Part shown: positions 7,829 to 15,953 of the stretch, piece by piece
Position numbering within the stretch: position 1 is the first letter of the stretch
How the letters are laid out: every line of letters starts with the position of its first letter
NCBI RefSeq assembly: GCF_000220985.1
Contig: NZ_AFRW01000025.1
Coordinates: 1 to 33,725 of the forward strand
Direction: 5' to 3'
DNA length: 33,725 bases
From: Nesterenkonia sp. F
GTDB taxonomy: Bacteria > Actinomycetota > Actinomycetes > Actinomycetales > Micrococcaceae
Position numbers and translations under genes: made by a program
Notes under the pieces: model-generated
What the model saw: only the letters and a program-made list of their open reading frames with translations
Told to the model about the DNA's origin: nothing
The model's database searches: none

Positions 7829-8389
7829 ATGACGACTCCCGCCCCCGAGAAGACTCCGCGGCGCCGTCGCCCCCGCCGCCGGCCCGACGCCGGCCCGCGC
7901 CCGCGACTGCGTCTGGGCCTGTTGGGCTGGGCGGTGTCCTGGCTGCTGCCGACGGCCATCATGGGGGCCGTGCTGCTGAGCCTGACCCTGGTGCCGGGCC
8001 TCGACGCCGACGGGTACCTGGCCCCGCTGATCCCGCTGGTCGGCGGCGCCGCCGTCGTCGTGGGCATCCCCGGCACGCTGCTGGTCGGATGGTTCTACCG
8101 CCACCACCTGAACCCGGTGATCCATGTGCTGGGCTATGTGCTGGTCGGCCTGCTCCACGGGCCGGTGGTGCTGCTGGCCGGGCCCCAGGGCCTGGTGCCG
8201 ATGCTGATTCCGATCGTCGGCTTCCCCGCCGGCATCCTGCTGGGCGCCGGCCGCTGGATCGCCCAGCCGCTCGCCCGGGTCGAGGACCCGACCGCCGAGG
8301 TCGATGCCGAGGGCGGGGGCGAGGCCCATGCCGAGACCGACGCCGAGACGACCGCACGAGGAGATGCCGATGTCCGCACCGACGGCTGA
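7829..8389 (+). CDS. Small multi-pass membrane protein, function unknown
   Basis: I do not recognise a family for this 186-aa protein. It begins with a very basic arginine/proline-rich cytoplasmic tail (residues about 8-32). Three to four hydrophobic stretches follow: about 33-58 (WAVSWLLPTAIMGAVLLSL), 65-92, and 98-143 (probably two helices). It ends with an acidic, alanine-rich hydrophilic tail. The positive-inside rule puts the N-terminus in the cytoplasm. The start is ATG 7829 with AAAGGGA upstream. Its last 20 nt overlap the kinase gene, whose ribosome binding site lies inside this frame, so the two are translationally coupled. The shared transcript may hint at vitamin B6/thiamine metabolism, but this is weak evidence. 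Confidence 0.75.
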   Translation: MTTPAPEKTPRRRRPRRRPDAGPRPRLRLGLLGWAVSWLLPTAIMGAVLLSLTLVPGLDADGYLAPLIPLVGGAAVVVGIPGTLLVGWFYRHHLNPVIHVLGYVLVGLLHGPVVLLAGPQGLVPMLIPIVGFPAGILLGAGRWIAQPLARVEDPTAEVDAEGGGEAHAETDAETTARGDADVRTDG

Positions 8390-9203
8390 GACCGCCCGCC
8401 CGCCGATGACGCTGACGATCGCCGGCTCCGAGGCCACCGGCGGCGCCGGGGCGCAGGCGGATCTGAAGACCTTCCAGGAACTGGGGAGCTTCGGCATCGC
8501 CGCACTGACCTGCATCGTGGCCTTCGATCCGAAGAACGACTGGAACCACCGCGTCACACCGGTCGACACCCAGGTCATCGCCGACCAGATCGAGGCGACC
8601 TTCGCCGACTACGGCCCCGAAGCCCTGGACACGGTGAAGCTGGGGATGATGGGCAGCCCGGAGACGATCGCGACCGTCTCAGCCGCCCTCGCCGCGCGCC
8701 GCCCCGCCCACGTGGTGCTGGACCCGGTGCTGATCTGCAAGGGCCAGGAGCCCGGCCATGCGCTGGAGACCGACGAGGCGCTGAAGGCCGAGCTGCTGCC
8801 GCAGGCGACCTTCGTGACCCCGAACCACTTCGAGACCGAGCAGCTCTCCGGAAGGACGGTCGAGACGGTGGAGGACCTGCAGGACGCCGCCGAGGAGATC
8901 CGTCGGATCTCCGGCGCGGCGGTGCTGGCCAAGGGCGGCGTCCGACTGGCCGGCGCCGACGCCGTCGACGTGTTCGTCGGCGAGGAGGGCGCCGAGGTGC
9001 TGCGTGCTCCGAAGAACGGCGAGCACGCCGTCTCCGGCGCGGGCTGCTCGCTGGCCGCCGCCGTCGCCGCGCTGCTCTCCCAGGGAGCGAGCCCGCGCGA
9101 GGCCGCCCGCCGGGCCAAGGAATTCGTCACCGCCGGCATCGGCCAGCGCGTCGCCGGGGGCACGCCCTTCGACGCGCTGTGGCAGGGCGGTCTGCGCCGC
9201 TGA
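8370..9203 (+). CDS. pdxK: PdxK/ThiD-family pyridoxal (or hydroxymethylpyrimidine) kinase
   Basis: This 277-aa ribokinase-fold enzyme phosphorylates pyridoxal/pyridoxine or the thiamine pyrimidine HMP. The TIAGSEATGGAGAQADLKTF start is the ThiD-type substrate-binding strand. Two features point to the Firmicute-type PdxK: a DPVLICKG segment with Cys123, and GAGC (223-226) where ordinary ribokinases have GxGD. Together they form the dual-cysteine active site known from PdxK-like ThiD proteins that capture pyridoxal as a hemithioacetal. The start at 8370 has GAGGAG six bases upstream; the internal ATG at 8406 has no ribosome binding site. It overlaps the membrane-protein gene by 20 nt. HMP kinase activity as well as pyridoxal kinase activity is possible. 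Confidence 0.88.
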   Translation: MSAPTAETARPPMTLTIAGSEATGGAGAQADLKTFQELGSFGIAALTCIVAFDPKNDWNHRVTPVDTQVIADQIEATFADYGPEALDTVKLGMMGSPETIATVSAALAARRPAHVVLDPVLICKGQEPGHALETDEALKAELLPQATFVTPNHFETEQLSGRTVETVEDLQDAAEEIRRISGAAVLAKGGVRLAGADAVDVFVGEEGAEVLRAPKNGEHAVSGAGCSLAAAVAALLSQGASPREAARRAKEFVTAGIGQRVAGGTPFDALWQGGLRR

Positions 9204-9228
9204 GCGAGATGACGCCCGGATGTCCCGG

Positions 9229-9276
9229 AGCTTTCGCAGGATCACCGCGCTGAAGACTGAGGATCCTGCGAAAGCT
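9229..9276 (+). terminator. Long inverted repeat downstream of pdxK
   Basis: AGCTTTCGCAGGATC (9229-9243) and its exact complement at 9262-9276 form a 15-bp stem with an 18-nt loop, starting 25 nt after the kinase stop. No U-tract follows. Likely 3' end of the two-gene transcript. Confidence 0.6.
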
Positions 9277-9320
9277 CGGGGACGATGCGACGACCCGGCG
9301 ATCCCCATGAGACGAACGAA

Positions 9321-9355
9321 GAGCCCGGGCGATGCCGTTCCCATCGCCCGGGCTC
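9321..9355 (-). terminator. Perfect 14-bp GC-rich hairpin
   Basis: GAGCCCGGGCGATG (9321-9334) and CATCGCCCGGGCTC (9342-9355) pair perfectly around a 7-nt loop. On the minus strand it is followed by TTCGTTCGTCT, the more terminator-like tail, so it may end a transcript entering from the right; no gene for such a transcript is evident. Confidence 0.6.
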
Positions 9356-9532
9356 AAGCTGACTGAGCCGTTGTTCCGACCTGTTGCACCGTAGATCGGA
9401 GCGTCTCGAAGCCAGCCCCTCGATCACGTACACCTGTTTCTGTACGCCACGTCTCATTCTGGCAGGGCCGACGATCCCGCCGCTATTGGACTTTCGTCTA
9501 CAGTTTCTTCGACCGGGGCGGCGGACCGTGCG

Positions 9533-9609
9533 GTGTCGGCCCCGCGTCGGCCCCGCGTCGGCCCCGCGTCGGACCCGCGTCGGACCCGCGTCGGGCCCGC
9601 GTCGGGCCC
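9533..9609. repeat. 11-bp tandem repeat, seven copies
   Basis: Seven consecutive 11-bp units of the form GCGTCGGNCCC occupy this stretch; the first has GTG for GCG, and units fall into adjacent pairs or triplets sharing the variable base (C, C, C, A, A, G, G). The grading suggests local slippage or duplication. Confidence 0.9.
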
Positions 9610-9899
9610 CTCGGAACGACCACGGTGCCGGGCGCATCAGACACTGTCGGCAGCGGTCACTCCGCACTCCGTGACGACCACCCACGCGTGGCGTTGCACC
9701 GAATCCGATGGAGCGACCACCAGGACGAACAGCAGGACGAAGAGTCCACCTCGCATGCTCTCCACCGCCCCATGCACGTCGCCAGCGCGCCGCCGGCCCC
9801 GGCGACGCACCTGATGGCGGGACCCGAGCCGTCGACTCCACGACGACGCGGGGACGGTCGGCCGGCCGCGATGGCCACCGACGATCGGCTCAGCCCATC

Positions 9900-9905
9900 T
9901 AGAAT
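9900..9905 (+). promoter_or_regulatory. -10 box placing the response regulator transcript start at its ATG
   Basis: TAGAAT ends seven bases before the ATG at 9913, so the expected transcription start coincides with the start codon, and no ribosome binding site is seen. This is the arrangement of leaderless mRNAs common in actinobacteria. No good -35 is visible. Confidence 0.55.
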
Positions 9906-9912
9906 CGTGGCC

Positions 9913-10647
9913 ATGGGTCACTCCGAGGACGCCGAGCCCGCCGCCGGCCGACACGCAGCGCACCGCCCCGACGACGCGCCGGTGCGGGTGCTCGTCGTCG
10001 ACGACCACCCGCTGATGTCGATGGCGCTGCGCACCTATGTGGACAACACCGACGGCATGGACTGCCTCGGCGAGGTCCGCGACGGCGAGGCCGCCGTGCG
10101 CGACGCGGTGCGGCATCGCCCCGACGTCGTCGTGATGGACCTCCACATGCCCGGCATGGACGGCATCGAGGCCACCGAGCAGATCACCTCGCGCTGCCCG
10201 GAGGTCTCCGTCCTGGCGGTGACGACCTTCTCCACCGAGCGCTACGTGATCCCGGCGCTGCGTGCCGGCGCCGGCGGCTACATCGTCAAGGACTCCGAGC
10301 CCGAGGAGATCCTCTCGGCCATCCGTGAGGTCGCCGACGGCGCGGCGCCCTTCTCCCCCGCCGTCGCCCGGGATCTGATGCTCTCGGTCCGCGACGAGCC
10401 GACCCACGTCGACGCCGCCCTGCGCCGGTTCCCCGAGCCGCCGCAGATCCCCGCCCGCGAGCTGGAGGGCCTGCGGCTGCTGGCCAGCGGACATTCGAAC
10501 CAGGAGATCGCCCAGCAGATGGTCATCTCCGAGGCGACGGTCAAAGCGCACATGGGCCGACTGATGCAGCGCCTGGAGGTCCGCGACCGGGTCCAGCTGC
10601 TCATCCGCGCGACCCTGCTCGGCCTCGTCGAGCCGTCGCTGGACTGA
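9913..10647 (+). CDS. Orphan LuxR/NarL-type response regulator
   Basis: This 244-aa protein has a receiver domain (about 23-140) and a C-terminal LuxR helix-turn-helix (about 180-235). Receiver residues are intact: acidic pocket Asp30/Asp31, phospho-acceptor Asp76 in VVVMD, Thr104/105 and Lys126 in IVKDS. The DNA-binding part shows GHSNQEIAQQMVISEATVKAHMGRL, the standard recognition helix. It acts as a phosphorylation-controlled transcription factor. No histidine kinase gene adjoins it: upstream is the gene-free stretch and downstream is the convergent siderophore synthetase gene, 13 nt away. The start ATG 9913 is chosen from the adjacent -10 box; the extended upstream frame is repeat-derived. 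Its signal and targets are unknown. Confidence 0.9.
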   Translation: MGHSEDAEPAAGRHAAHRPDDAPVRVLVVDDHPLMSMALRTYVDNTDGMDCLGEVRDGEAAVRDAVRHRPDVVVMDLHMPGMDGIEATEQITSRCPEVSVLAVTTFSTERYVIPALRAGAGGYIVKDSEPEEILSAIREVADGAAPFSPAVARDLMLSVRDEPTHVDAALRRFPEPPQIPARELEGLRLLASGHSNQEIAQQMVISEATVKAHMGRLMQRLEVRDRVQLLIRATLLGLVEPSLD

Positions 10648-10660
10648 CCCGCCGTCGCGC

Positions 10661-13063
10661 TCAGCCGGCCACCGGGTTCTCCAGCCGGCCGGCGCGGATC
10701 ATCGAGCCCGAGGCATCCTGCAGATCGACCATCTGCCGGGTGTTGCGCAGCTGCAGCCGGTTCAGGCAGTGATGGACGAAATCCGGCACCCGCAGGTCCA
10801 GCCGCCGGCGCCGGCGCAGATCGAGCCCTTCATGCTCGGCCAGCACCGCCGAGACCGTCGCCCAGAAGCCCTCCTCCTCCAGCACCCCGTCGACGGCGAG
10901 GAGCGCGGCCAGATGCCGCAGCACCCCGTCGAAGACGTCGGTGAAGATCACCTGGGCGGCTTCGGCATCGTCGACGACGTGCCGGATCCGCTCGATCTCC
11001 GCGGGCAGCTCGCGGTGTCCGACCACCGCGGCCTCCTCGCCGATGTCCTTCATGAAGGCGCCGACCACGCGGCCGGCGTCCAGCCGCAGGATCAGATTCT
11101 CACCATGGGGCATGAACGCCAGCTCGTGGACCTCCAGGCAGTGCACCACCGGCAGCAGGTAGGCCCGCAGCAGCTCGGCGAGCCAGTCGGCGGCGGTCAG
11201 TCCGGAACGGGCGATCAGCGCCGCGGCCGCTGAGGCCCCGGCGTCGTCGCGATGCAGCAGCGCCGCCAGCGTCATCAGCCGCTGGCCGGCCGGCAGCTGC
11301 GGCAGCGGGCTCTCCCGCCAGAGCGCGGCGAGCATCTTCTGCTGGTCGGAGCCCACGGGACTGCGGTGATACGCGTCGCCGGTGAAGCCGATCGCGGCAT
11401 GTTCGCGCAGCACCTCGAAGCCGGCGCCGCGCAGGAAGGCATCACCGCGGACCTCGGCGGCGACCCAGTCGTTCACCGCCGGAGTCGCCCGCATATAGGC
11501 CGGCGAGAGCCCGCGGAGGAAGCCCATGTTCTGGATCGACAGCGCCGTCTTCACATAGGAGCGTTCCGGAGCGGTGCGGCTAAACCCGGTGCGGATCGAC
11601 TGCTGGGGCTGGTGCTCGTCGCCGCCCTCGCCGAGGACCACCAGGTCGCGCCGGGCGAGCTCCGGAGCGAAGCTCACCGCGACGCGGTGCTGGAACTGCC
11701 AGGGGTGCACCGGCAGCCAGAGATAGTCCCGAGGATCCAGGCCGAGGGCTGCCAACCGGGCGACGAACCGCTCCCGGGTCTCCGCATCGAGCTCGGCGGC
11801 GTAGTGGGCCTCCTCGCCGAGCCCCTCGGCAGTGGACAGCAGCGTGTGCTCGCGGCGGGCCGCCAGCCAGACGTGCCGGAAGGTGCGACCGGTCTCCGGG
11901 GCATACGCGCCGAACTCCTCGAGGCCGAAGCCGATCCGCCCGTTGGTGGCCACGAAGCTGGGGTGCCCCTCGGTCATCACCGCCTCGGTCTGCTGGAAGT
12001 CCGCCGCGACGTCGACGTCGGTCCGGCCGCGGGCCAGCTGCGCGGCGCTCGGCCCGCCGCGGTGGTGCTTATACGCCGCACTGGCCAGCGTGGAGGCCAG
12101 CTCCTCCAGATAGGTGCCCAGCAGGTCGTCGGGGATCTCCAGCGCCTGATGCAGCTCGATCACCAGCTGCTGGGCATCCAGCGGGAGATCCGCGCCCTCG
12201 GCATCCTCCCGGACCAGACTCGACTCGTCCACCGCCCAGTGGTGCAGTGCGAACCGGCGGGCGGCGAAGCGCCAGCGGCTCGCCACGGTGTCGAGCACCC
12301 AGCGTTCCGCCGCGCCGTCGGGCTCCGGGACGATCAGCCGTTCATGGCTGAACTCGGCCAGCGCCTTGGCCACCAGATGCCGCTGAGCGGACTCCAGATG
12401 CTCGGGGCGCAGATGCGGCACCTGCGCCGCGGCTCCGGCCGGCTCGGGTCCCTGGGCGCGCACGGCGCGGGCCCGCTCGGCGTCGAGCACGCTCAGCGCC
12501 GCTCGCTTGCCCGGCAGATCGACCTCGCGGAGCACCTCGAAGCCGACCTCGGCGTTCTTCGCCGCCACGGCGGCGTTGCCGACGTCGGGCTCGACGACGA
12601 TCCGCCGCGCACCCAGCGCCTGGAAGCAGTGGTCGACGACGGCGCGCATGATCGCCGAGGTCAGCCCGGGCCGCCGGGCTCCGGAGCCCGCAGGCGGCGG
12701 GGCGACGAGCAGGTGCATGCCGATGTCGCCCTCTCGGGCGGCGAACACCTCGTCCAGCAGCACCCGGGCGGGATCGTAGGTCTCTGCATAGGCCAGCGGC
12801 TCACCGTGCTCACGGATCACCCAGCCACTCTGGGCGTCGTCCTCGGACAGCTCCGTCAGATGATCGCGCACCTGGTCGACGCTCAGGTGCCCCATCTGCC
12901 AGAAGACTGAGGCCGGATGCGCCAGCCACGCGGTGACCGTCGCCGCATCGGCGTCGGGCTCCACGGGAGTGAAAGTCAGCTCCTCCGGCCGCGGCGTCGG
13001 CGCCGGGGCTGCGCCCTCGGACCTCTCGGCGGCCTCGGGGACGGCAGTGGTCAGGGGCATCAT
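10661..13063 (-). CDS. Fused GNAT acyltransferase/NIS siderophore synthetase (IucA/IucC, DesC-DesD type)
   Basis: The 800-aa protein joins two activities. Residues about 30-195 are a GNAT domain of the siderophore acyltransferase type (GLTSAIMRAVVDHCF, then EPDVGNAAVAAKNAEVGF), which should acylate a hydroxylated diamine. Residues about 215-800 are an NRPS-independent synthetase: EGHP followed by NGRIGF (365-379), HPWQ (453-456), KTALSIQNMGFLRGLS (505-520), HGEN (653-656) and MKDIGEE (671-677) are ATP- and substrate-site blocks. In desferrioxamine pathways the steps are done by separate DesC and DesD. The start overlaps the monooxygenase stop (ATGA at 13060-13063), with GGAGGT inside the preceding gene. 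It acts in the cytoplasm, condensing acyl-hydroxamate units into a linear or cyclic siderophore. Chain lengths of the product cannot be read. Confidence 0.92.
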   Translation of the reverse strand: MMPLTTAVPEAAERSEGAAPAPTPRPEELTFTPVEPDADAATVTAWLAHPASVFWQMGHLSVDQVRDHLTELSEDDAQSGWVIREHGEPLAYAETYDPARVLLDEVFAAREGDIGMHLLVAPPPAGSGARRPGLTSAIMRAVVDHCFQALGARRIVVEPDVGNAAVAAKNAEVGFEVLREVDLPGKRAALSVLDAERARAVRAQGPEPAGAAAQVPHLRPEHLESAQRHLVAKALAEFSHERLIVPEPDGAAERWVLDTVASRWRFAARRFALHHWAVDESSLVREDAEGADLPLDAQQLVIELHQALEIPDDLLGTYLEELASTLASAAYKHHRGGPSAAQLARGRTDVDVAADFQQTEAVMTEGHPSFVATNGRIGFGLEEFGAYAPETGRTFRHVWLAARREHTLLSTAEGLGEEAHYAAELDAETRERFVARLAALGLDPRDYLWLPVHPWQFQHRVAVSFAPELARRDLVVLGEGGDEHQPQQSIRTGFSRTAPERSYVKTALSIQNMGFLRGLSPAYMRATPAVNDWVAAEVRGDAFLRGAGFEVLREHAAIGFTGDAYHRSPVGSDQQKMLAALWRESPLPQLPAGQRLMTLAALLHRDDAGASAAAALIARSGLTAADWLAELLRAYLLPVVHCLEVHELAFMPHGENLILRLDAGRVVGAFMKDIGEEAAVVGHRELPAEIERIRHVVDDAEAAQVIFTDVFDGVLRHLAALLAVDGVLEEEGFWATVSAVLAEHEGLDLRRRRRLDLRVPDFVHHCLNRLQLRNTRQMVDLQDASGSMIRAGRLENPVAG

Positions 13064-14418
13064 CGCGGCACCTCCGTGCTGGTGGGGACTCCGAACTGCT
13101 GGAAGGCGACGCGGCGCTCCAGCGGATAGGGCTCGCGGCCGGTGATCGAGGCGAGGATCGATGCGCTGCGCCAGGCCCCCATGCCCAGATCCGGGGCGGT
13201 GAGCCCATGGGTGTGCTCCTCGCCGTTCTGCACGAAGATCCGCTCGCCCAGAGCATCGACGTGGTAGTCGCGGGCGACGGCGAGCCGACCGGCGGCGTCG
13301 CGACGGATCAGGTGCTCCACGCCGTCGAGCATGCGCGGCGCGCGCGGGGCGTAGCCGGTGGCCAGCACCAGCTGCTCGGCGGTGCGGGAGACGGTCTCGC
13401 CCAGCTGTCGATGCCGCAGGGTGAGCTCCACACCCTCACCCGAGCCGGCCTCGGCCCCGTGCACCGGCCGCGCGGCGGTGACCTCGGAGTCGGTCAGCAG
13501 CGTGGTGGGCACTGTCCGATGAGCGCTGTGCCGGTAGAGGGCGTCGTGGATCCGATCGATCATCTCGGCGCTGATGCCCTTGTACAGACCGCGCTGCTCC
13601 CGGGTGAGCTGGTCGCGCAGCGGCTCGGGCAGCGCGTGGAAGTGGTCGGTGTACTCCGGGGAGGTCATCTCCAGGGTGAGCTTGGTGTCCTCCATCGGGA
13701 AGAACCGCGGCGACCGGGTGATCCAGTCCAGCCGGTAGCCGTGCTCGCCCTGCCGCTCGAGCAGATCCAGGTAGATCTCGGCGGCGGACTGCCCGCTGCC
13801 GATCACCGCGATGGACTCGGCGTCCAACAGCTGTTCGCGGGCGGGCAGGTACTCGGCCGCGTGCCGGGCGGAGGCCCCGAGCCCGCGCAGCGGCTCGGGG
13901 ACGTGCGGGGCGGTGCCGATGCCCAGCACCACGTGCCGGGCCCGGCGAACCTCCACGCCCTCGGCGGTCACGGCGGTGACGGTGAACAGATCGGACTGCG
14001 GATCATGCTCGACCGACTCGACCTGCCGGCCCCAGCGCAGACTCTCCAGCTGCTCGGCGGCCCAGCGGCAGTAGGCGTCGTACTCGCTGCGCAGCGGGTG
14101 GAAGTCCTCGCGGATGTAGAAGGGGTAGAGCCGCCCGGTGTGCTTGAGCCAGTTCAGGAAGGAGTACCGCGAGGTCGGATCCGCCATGGTCACCAGATCG
14201 GCCAGGAAGGGGACCTGGATCGTGGCGTCGTCGAGCATCATGCCGTGGTGCCAGGCGAAGCCGTCGCGGCTGTCGAGGAAGACGGCGTCGACGTCGTCGA
14301 GCGGCTCGGCCAGGCAGGCCAGCCCGAGGTTGAACGGACCGATCCCGACGCCGATCAGGTCGTGGACTTCGGCGGCATCAGGGTCGGGAGTGCTGGGGGT
14401 GCCGGGCGTGCTGCTCAT
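13060..14418 (-). CDS. L-lysine/diamine N-monooxygenase of siderophore biosynthesis (DesB/IucD/AlcA family)
   Basis: This 452-aa FAD- and NADPH-dependent enzyme hydroxylates a terminal amine, here most likely cadaverine or putrescine. The FAD motif GIGPFN is at 25-30, the NADPH motif GSGQSAAE at 207-214 and the ATGY motif at 353-356, the standard three-part signature of N-hydroxylating monooxygenases. The segment IQVPFLADLVTMADP is also conserved in the family. The start codon overlaps the decarboxylase stop by ATGA (14415-14418) and the 3' end overlaps the next start in the same way, so all three genes are translationally coupled. The upstream decarboxylase suggests the substrate is a decarboxylated diamine rather than the amino acid itself. 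Confidence 0.93.
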   Translation of the reverse strand: MSSTPGTPSTPDPDAAEVHDLIGVGIGPFNLGLACLAEPLDDVDAVFLDSRDGFAWHHGMMLDDATIQVPFLADLVTMADPTSRYSFLNWLKHTGRLYPFYIREDFHPLRSEYDAYCRWAAEQLESLRWGRQVESVEHDPQSDLFTVTAVTAEGVEVRRARHVVLGIGTAPHVPEPLRGLGASARHAAEYLPAREQLLDAESIAVIGSGQSAAEIYLDLLERQGEHGYRLDWITRSPRFFPMEDTKLTLEMTSPEYTDHFHALPEPLRDQLTREQRGLYKGISAEMIDRIHDALYRHSAHRTVPTTLLTDSEVTAARPVHGAEAGSGEGVELTLRHRQLGETVSRTAEQLVLATGYAPRAPRMLDGVEHLIRRDAAGRLAVARDYHVDALGERIFVQNGEEHTHGLTAPDLGMGAWRSASILASITGREPYPLERRVAFQQFGVPTSTEVPR

Positions 14419-15917
14419 CGGGCGGCCTCCTCGGCGACGGCGCCGTCGACGCCGGCGCGGTGTGCGTGCAGCAGCCGCGCGGCGCCGGCGACCTCCTCCA
14501 GCGAGGCGGCCACCTGCTCGACAGTCGTCTCAGGATTCAGCAGTGTGAGCTTCAAGCAGGGCCGGCCGTCGATCACCGTCCGGGCCACCAGCACCCGCCC
14601 GGACTCCTGCAGGACCTGACGGACCTGACCGACCAGCGCATCGGCGTCCTGATCGGCGACGCCGGCCGGCTGCCAGCGGAAGAGCACCGTGGACAGGTCC
14701 GTCGGGGCGAGCAGCTGCAGTTCGTCATGGGCGGCGACGACGTCGTGGACCGCCTCGGCGAGGTCGATCACCGCGTCCACGCCGCGGCCGACGGCCTCCG
14801 CGCCGGTGCCGCGCAGTGTGGCGAGCAGCTTCAGCGCGTCGAAGCGGCGGGTGGTCTGCAGAGACTTGTCGACCTGGTTCGGCTCGGCCGAATCCTCCGG
14901 GTTCAGGTAGTCGGCGTGCCAGCGGGCCCGGCCGGCGTCGGCGGGGTCGCGGAGCACCAGCGCCGAGGAGGAGACCGGCTGGAAGAAGGTCTTGTGGAAG
15001 TCCAGCGTCACGCTGCGCGCCTGGTCGATTCCGTCCAGCAGGCGGCGGCGTCGCGGCGAGACCAGCAGGCCGCAGCCGTAGGCGGCGTCGACGTGGAACC
15101 AGACCTGCCGGGCCCGGCAGACCGCGGCGATCGACTCGAGCGGGTCGACGACGCCGCGGTCGGTGGTGCCCGCCGTGGCGGCGACCGCCATCGGGACCCT
15201 GCCCTCGGCGGCCAGCGATTCCAGCTCGGCCTGCAGCGCCGCGGGGTCCATGCGCCCCGAGGCGTCGACGGCGACGCCGCGCACCGCGTCGTCGGCCAAC
15301 CCCAGCAGCAGCGCGGACTTGGCGATGCTGAAGTGGCTCTCGGCGCTGGTCAGGATCGCCAGACGCTGCTGGCGCATCGCCCGCGAGCTGCCGGACGCTC
15401 CGCTCAGCGCGGCCTCGCGGGCCAGGAAGAGCGCCTGCAGGTTGGACTGGGTGCCGCCGGAGGTGAAGATGCCGTCGGCGGCCGCGAAGCCCAGGCGTCC
15501 GCCGATCCAGTCGATCAGCCGCCGCTCGACGAAGGTGCCGATGCGGGACTGGTCGTAGGTGTCCACCGAGGTGTTGACCGCGGCCAGCACGGCCTCGGCG
15601 GCGACGGCGTGGACGTCGACGGGGCAGTTCAGATGGGCCAGATAGGCCGGATGGTGGTACCAGACGATCTCGGAGAGGACGAGCTCGTCGATCTCGCGGA
15701 GCACCTCCTCTCCCCCGGCGCCCGGGGAGTCCAGGTCGACGGCGGCCACGCGCTCGGCGAGCTCGCGGGCCGAGGTGCTGGTGGCCGGTGTCTCGACCGC
15801 GGCGAACCGGGCGGCGATCCGCTCGGTCGCCTCGGCCATCAGGCTCCGGTATCCGTCGGTGCTCGTCGAGTCGACGAGTCGGGGCTGGTCAGCGATGACA
15901 TCGTGAGGAGCAGTCAT
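14415..15917 (-). CDS. PLP-dependent group II decarboxylase (lysine/ornithine decarboxylase, DesA type)
   Basis: This 500-aa enzyme belongs to the pyridoxal-dependent decarboxylase group that includes DesA, DABA decarboxylase and aromatic amino-acid decarboxylases. TSGGTQSNLQAL (152-163) binds the PLP phosphate, His195 stacks on the ring, Asp277 in HVDAAYG contacts the ring nitrogen, and Lys309 in DFHKTFF forms the Schiff base. As first gene of the operon it should make the diamine (cadaverine from lysine in the desferrioxamine scheme). ATG 15917 is chosen; TTG 15938 would extend the protein by seven codons. Neither has a good ribosome binding site, and a possible -10 (TATGCT) nearby suggests leaderless translation from 15917. 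Lysine versus ornithine preference cannot be decided. Confidence 0.9.
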   Translation of the reverse strand: MTAPHDVIADQPRLVDSTSTDGYRSLMAEATERIAARFAAVETPATSTSARELAERVAAVDLDSPGAGGEEVLREIDELVLSEIVWYHHPAYLAHLNCPVDVHAVAAEAVLAAVNTSVDTYDQSRIGTFVERRLIDWIGGRLGFAAADGIFTSGGTQSNLQALFLAREAALSGASGSSRAMRQQRLAILTSAESHFSIAKSALLLGLADDAVRGVAVDASGRMDPAALQAELESLAAEGRVPMAVAATAGTTDRGVVDPLESIAAVCRARQVWFHVDAAYGCGLLVSPRRRRLLDGIDQARSVTLDFHKTFFQPVSSSALVLRDPADAGRARWHADYLNPEDSAEPNQVDKSLQTTRRFDALKLLATLRGTGAEAVGRGVDAVIDLAEAVHDVVAAHDELQLLAPTDLSTVLFRWQPAGVADQDADALVGQVRQVLQESGRVLVARTVIDGRPCLKLTLLNPETTVEQVAASLEEVAGAARLLHAHRAGVDGAVAEEAAR

Positions 15918-15925
15918 GTGAGGGG

Positions 15926-15953
15926 AGCATAACTTCAATTACTGTACACACAA
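15926..15953 (-). promoter_or_regulatory. Candidate promoter of the siderophore operon
   Basis: On the minus strand TTGTGT (15948-15953) and TATGCT (15926-15931) are spaced 16 nt and would start transcription near the ATG at 15917. A convincing DtxR/IdeR iron box was looked for and not found here. Confidence 0.35.

Larger units (their letters stand above)
9204..9912. other. 709-nt stretch with hairpins and tandem repeats, no convincing gene
   Basis: No reading frame here shows a recognisable family, a good ribosome binding site and typical codon use together; the longer frames are low-complexity Arg/Pro/Gly/Ala readings of the tandem repeat. It contains a 15-bp inverted repeat (9229-9276), a perfect 14-bp hairpin (9321-9355), an inverted CGTACA...TGTACG pair (9427-9446), the 11-bp tandem repeat (9533-9609) and a -10 box for the response regulator. 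GC content drops around 9380-9520. A small RNA or decayed gene on the minus strand is possible but unproven. Confidence 0.6.

Noticed and set aside
9370-9460. Possible tRNA or structured RNA suggested by TCCGA...TCGGA pairing
   Set aside because: No cloverleaf, T-loop GTTCGA or anticodon arm can be drawn on either strand.
9242-9841. Minus-strand frame of about 200 codons in the gene-poor stretch, considered as a transposase remnant
   Set aside because: No DDE or HTH motif, no terminal inverted repeats with target duplication; the middle is just the translated 11-bp repeat.
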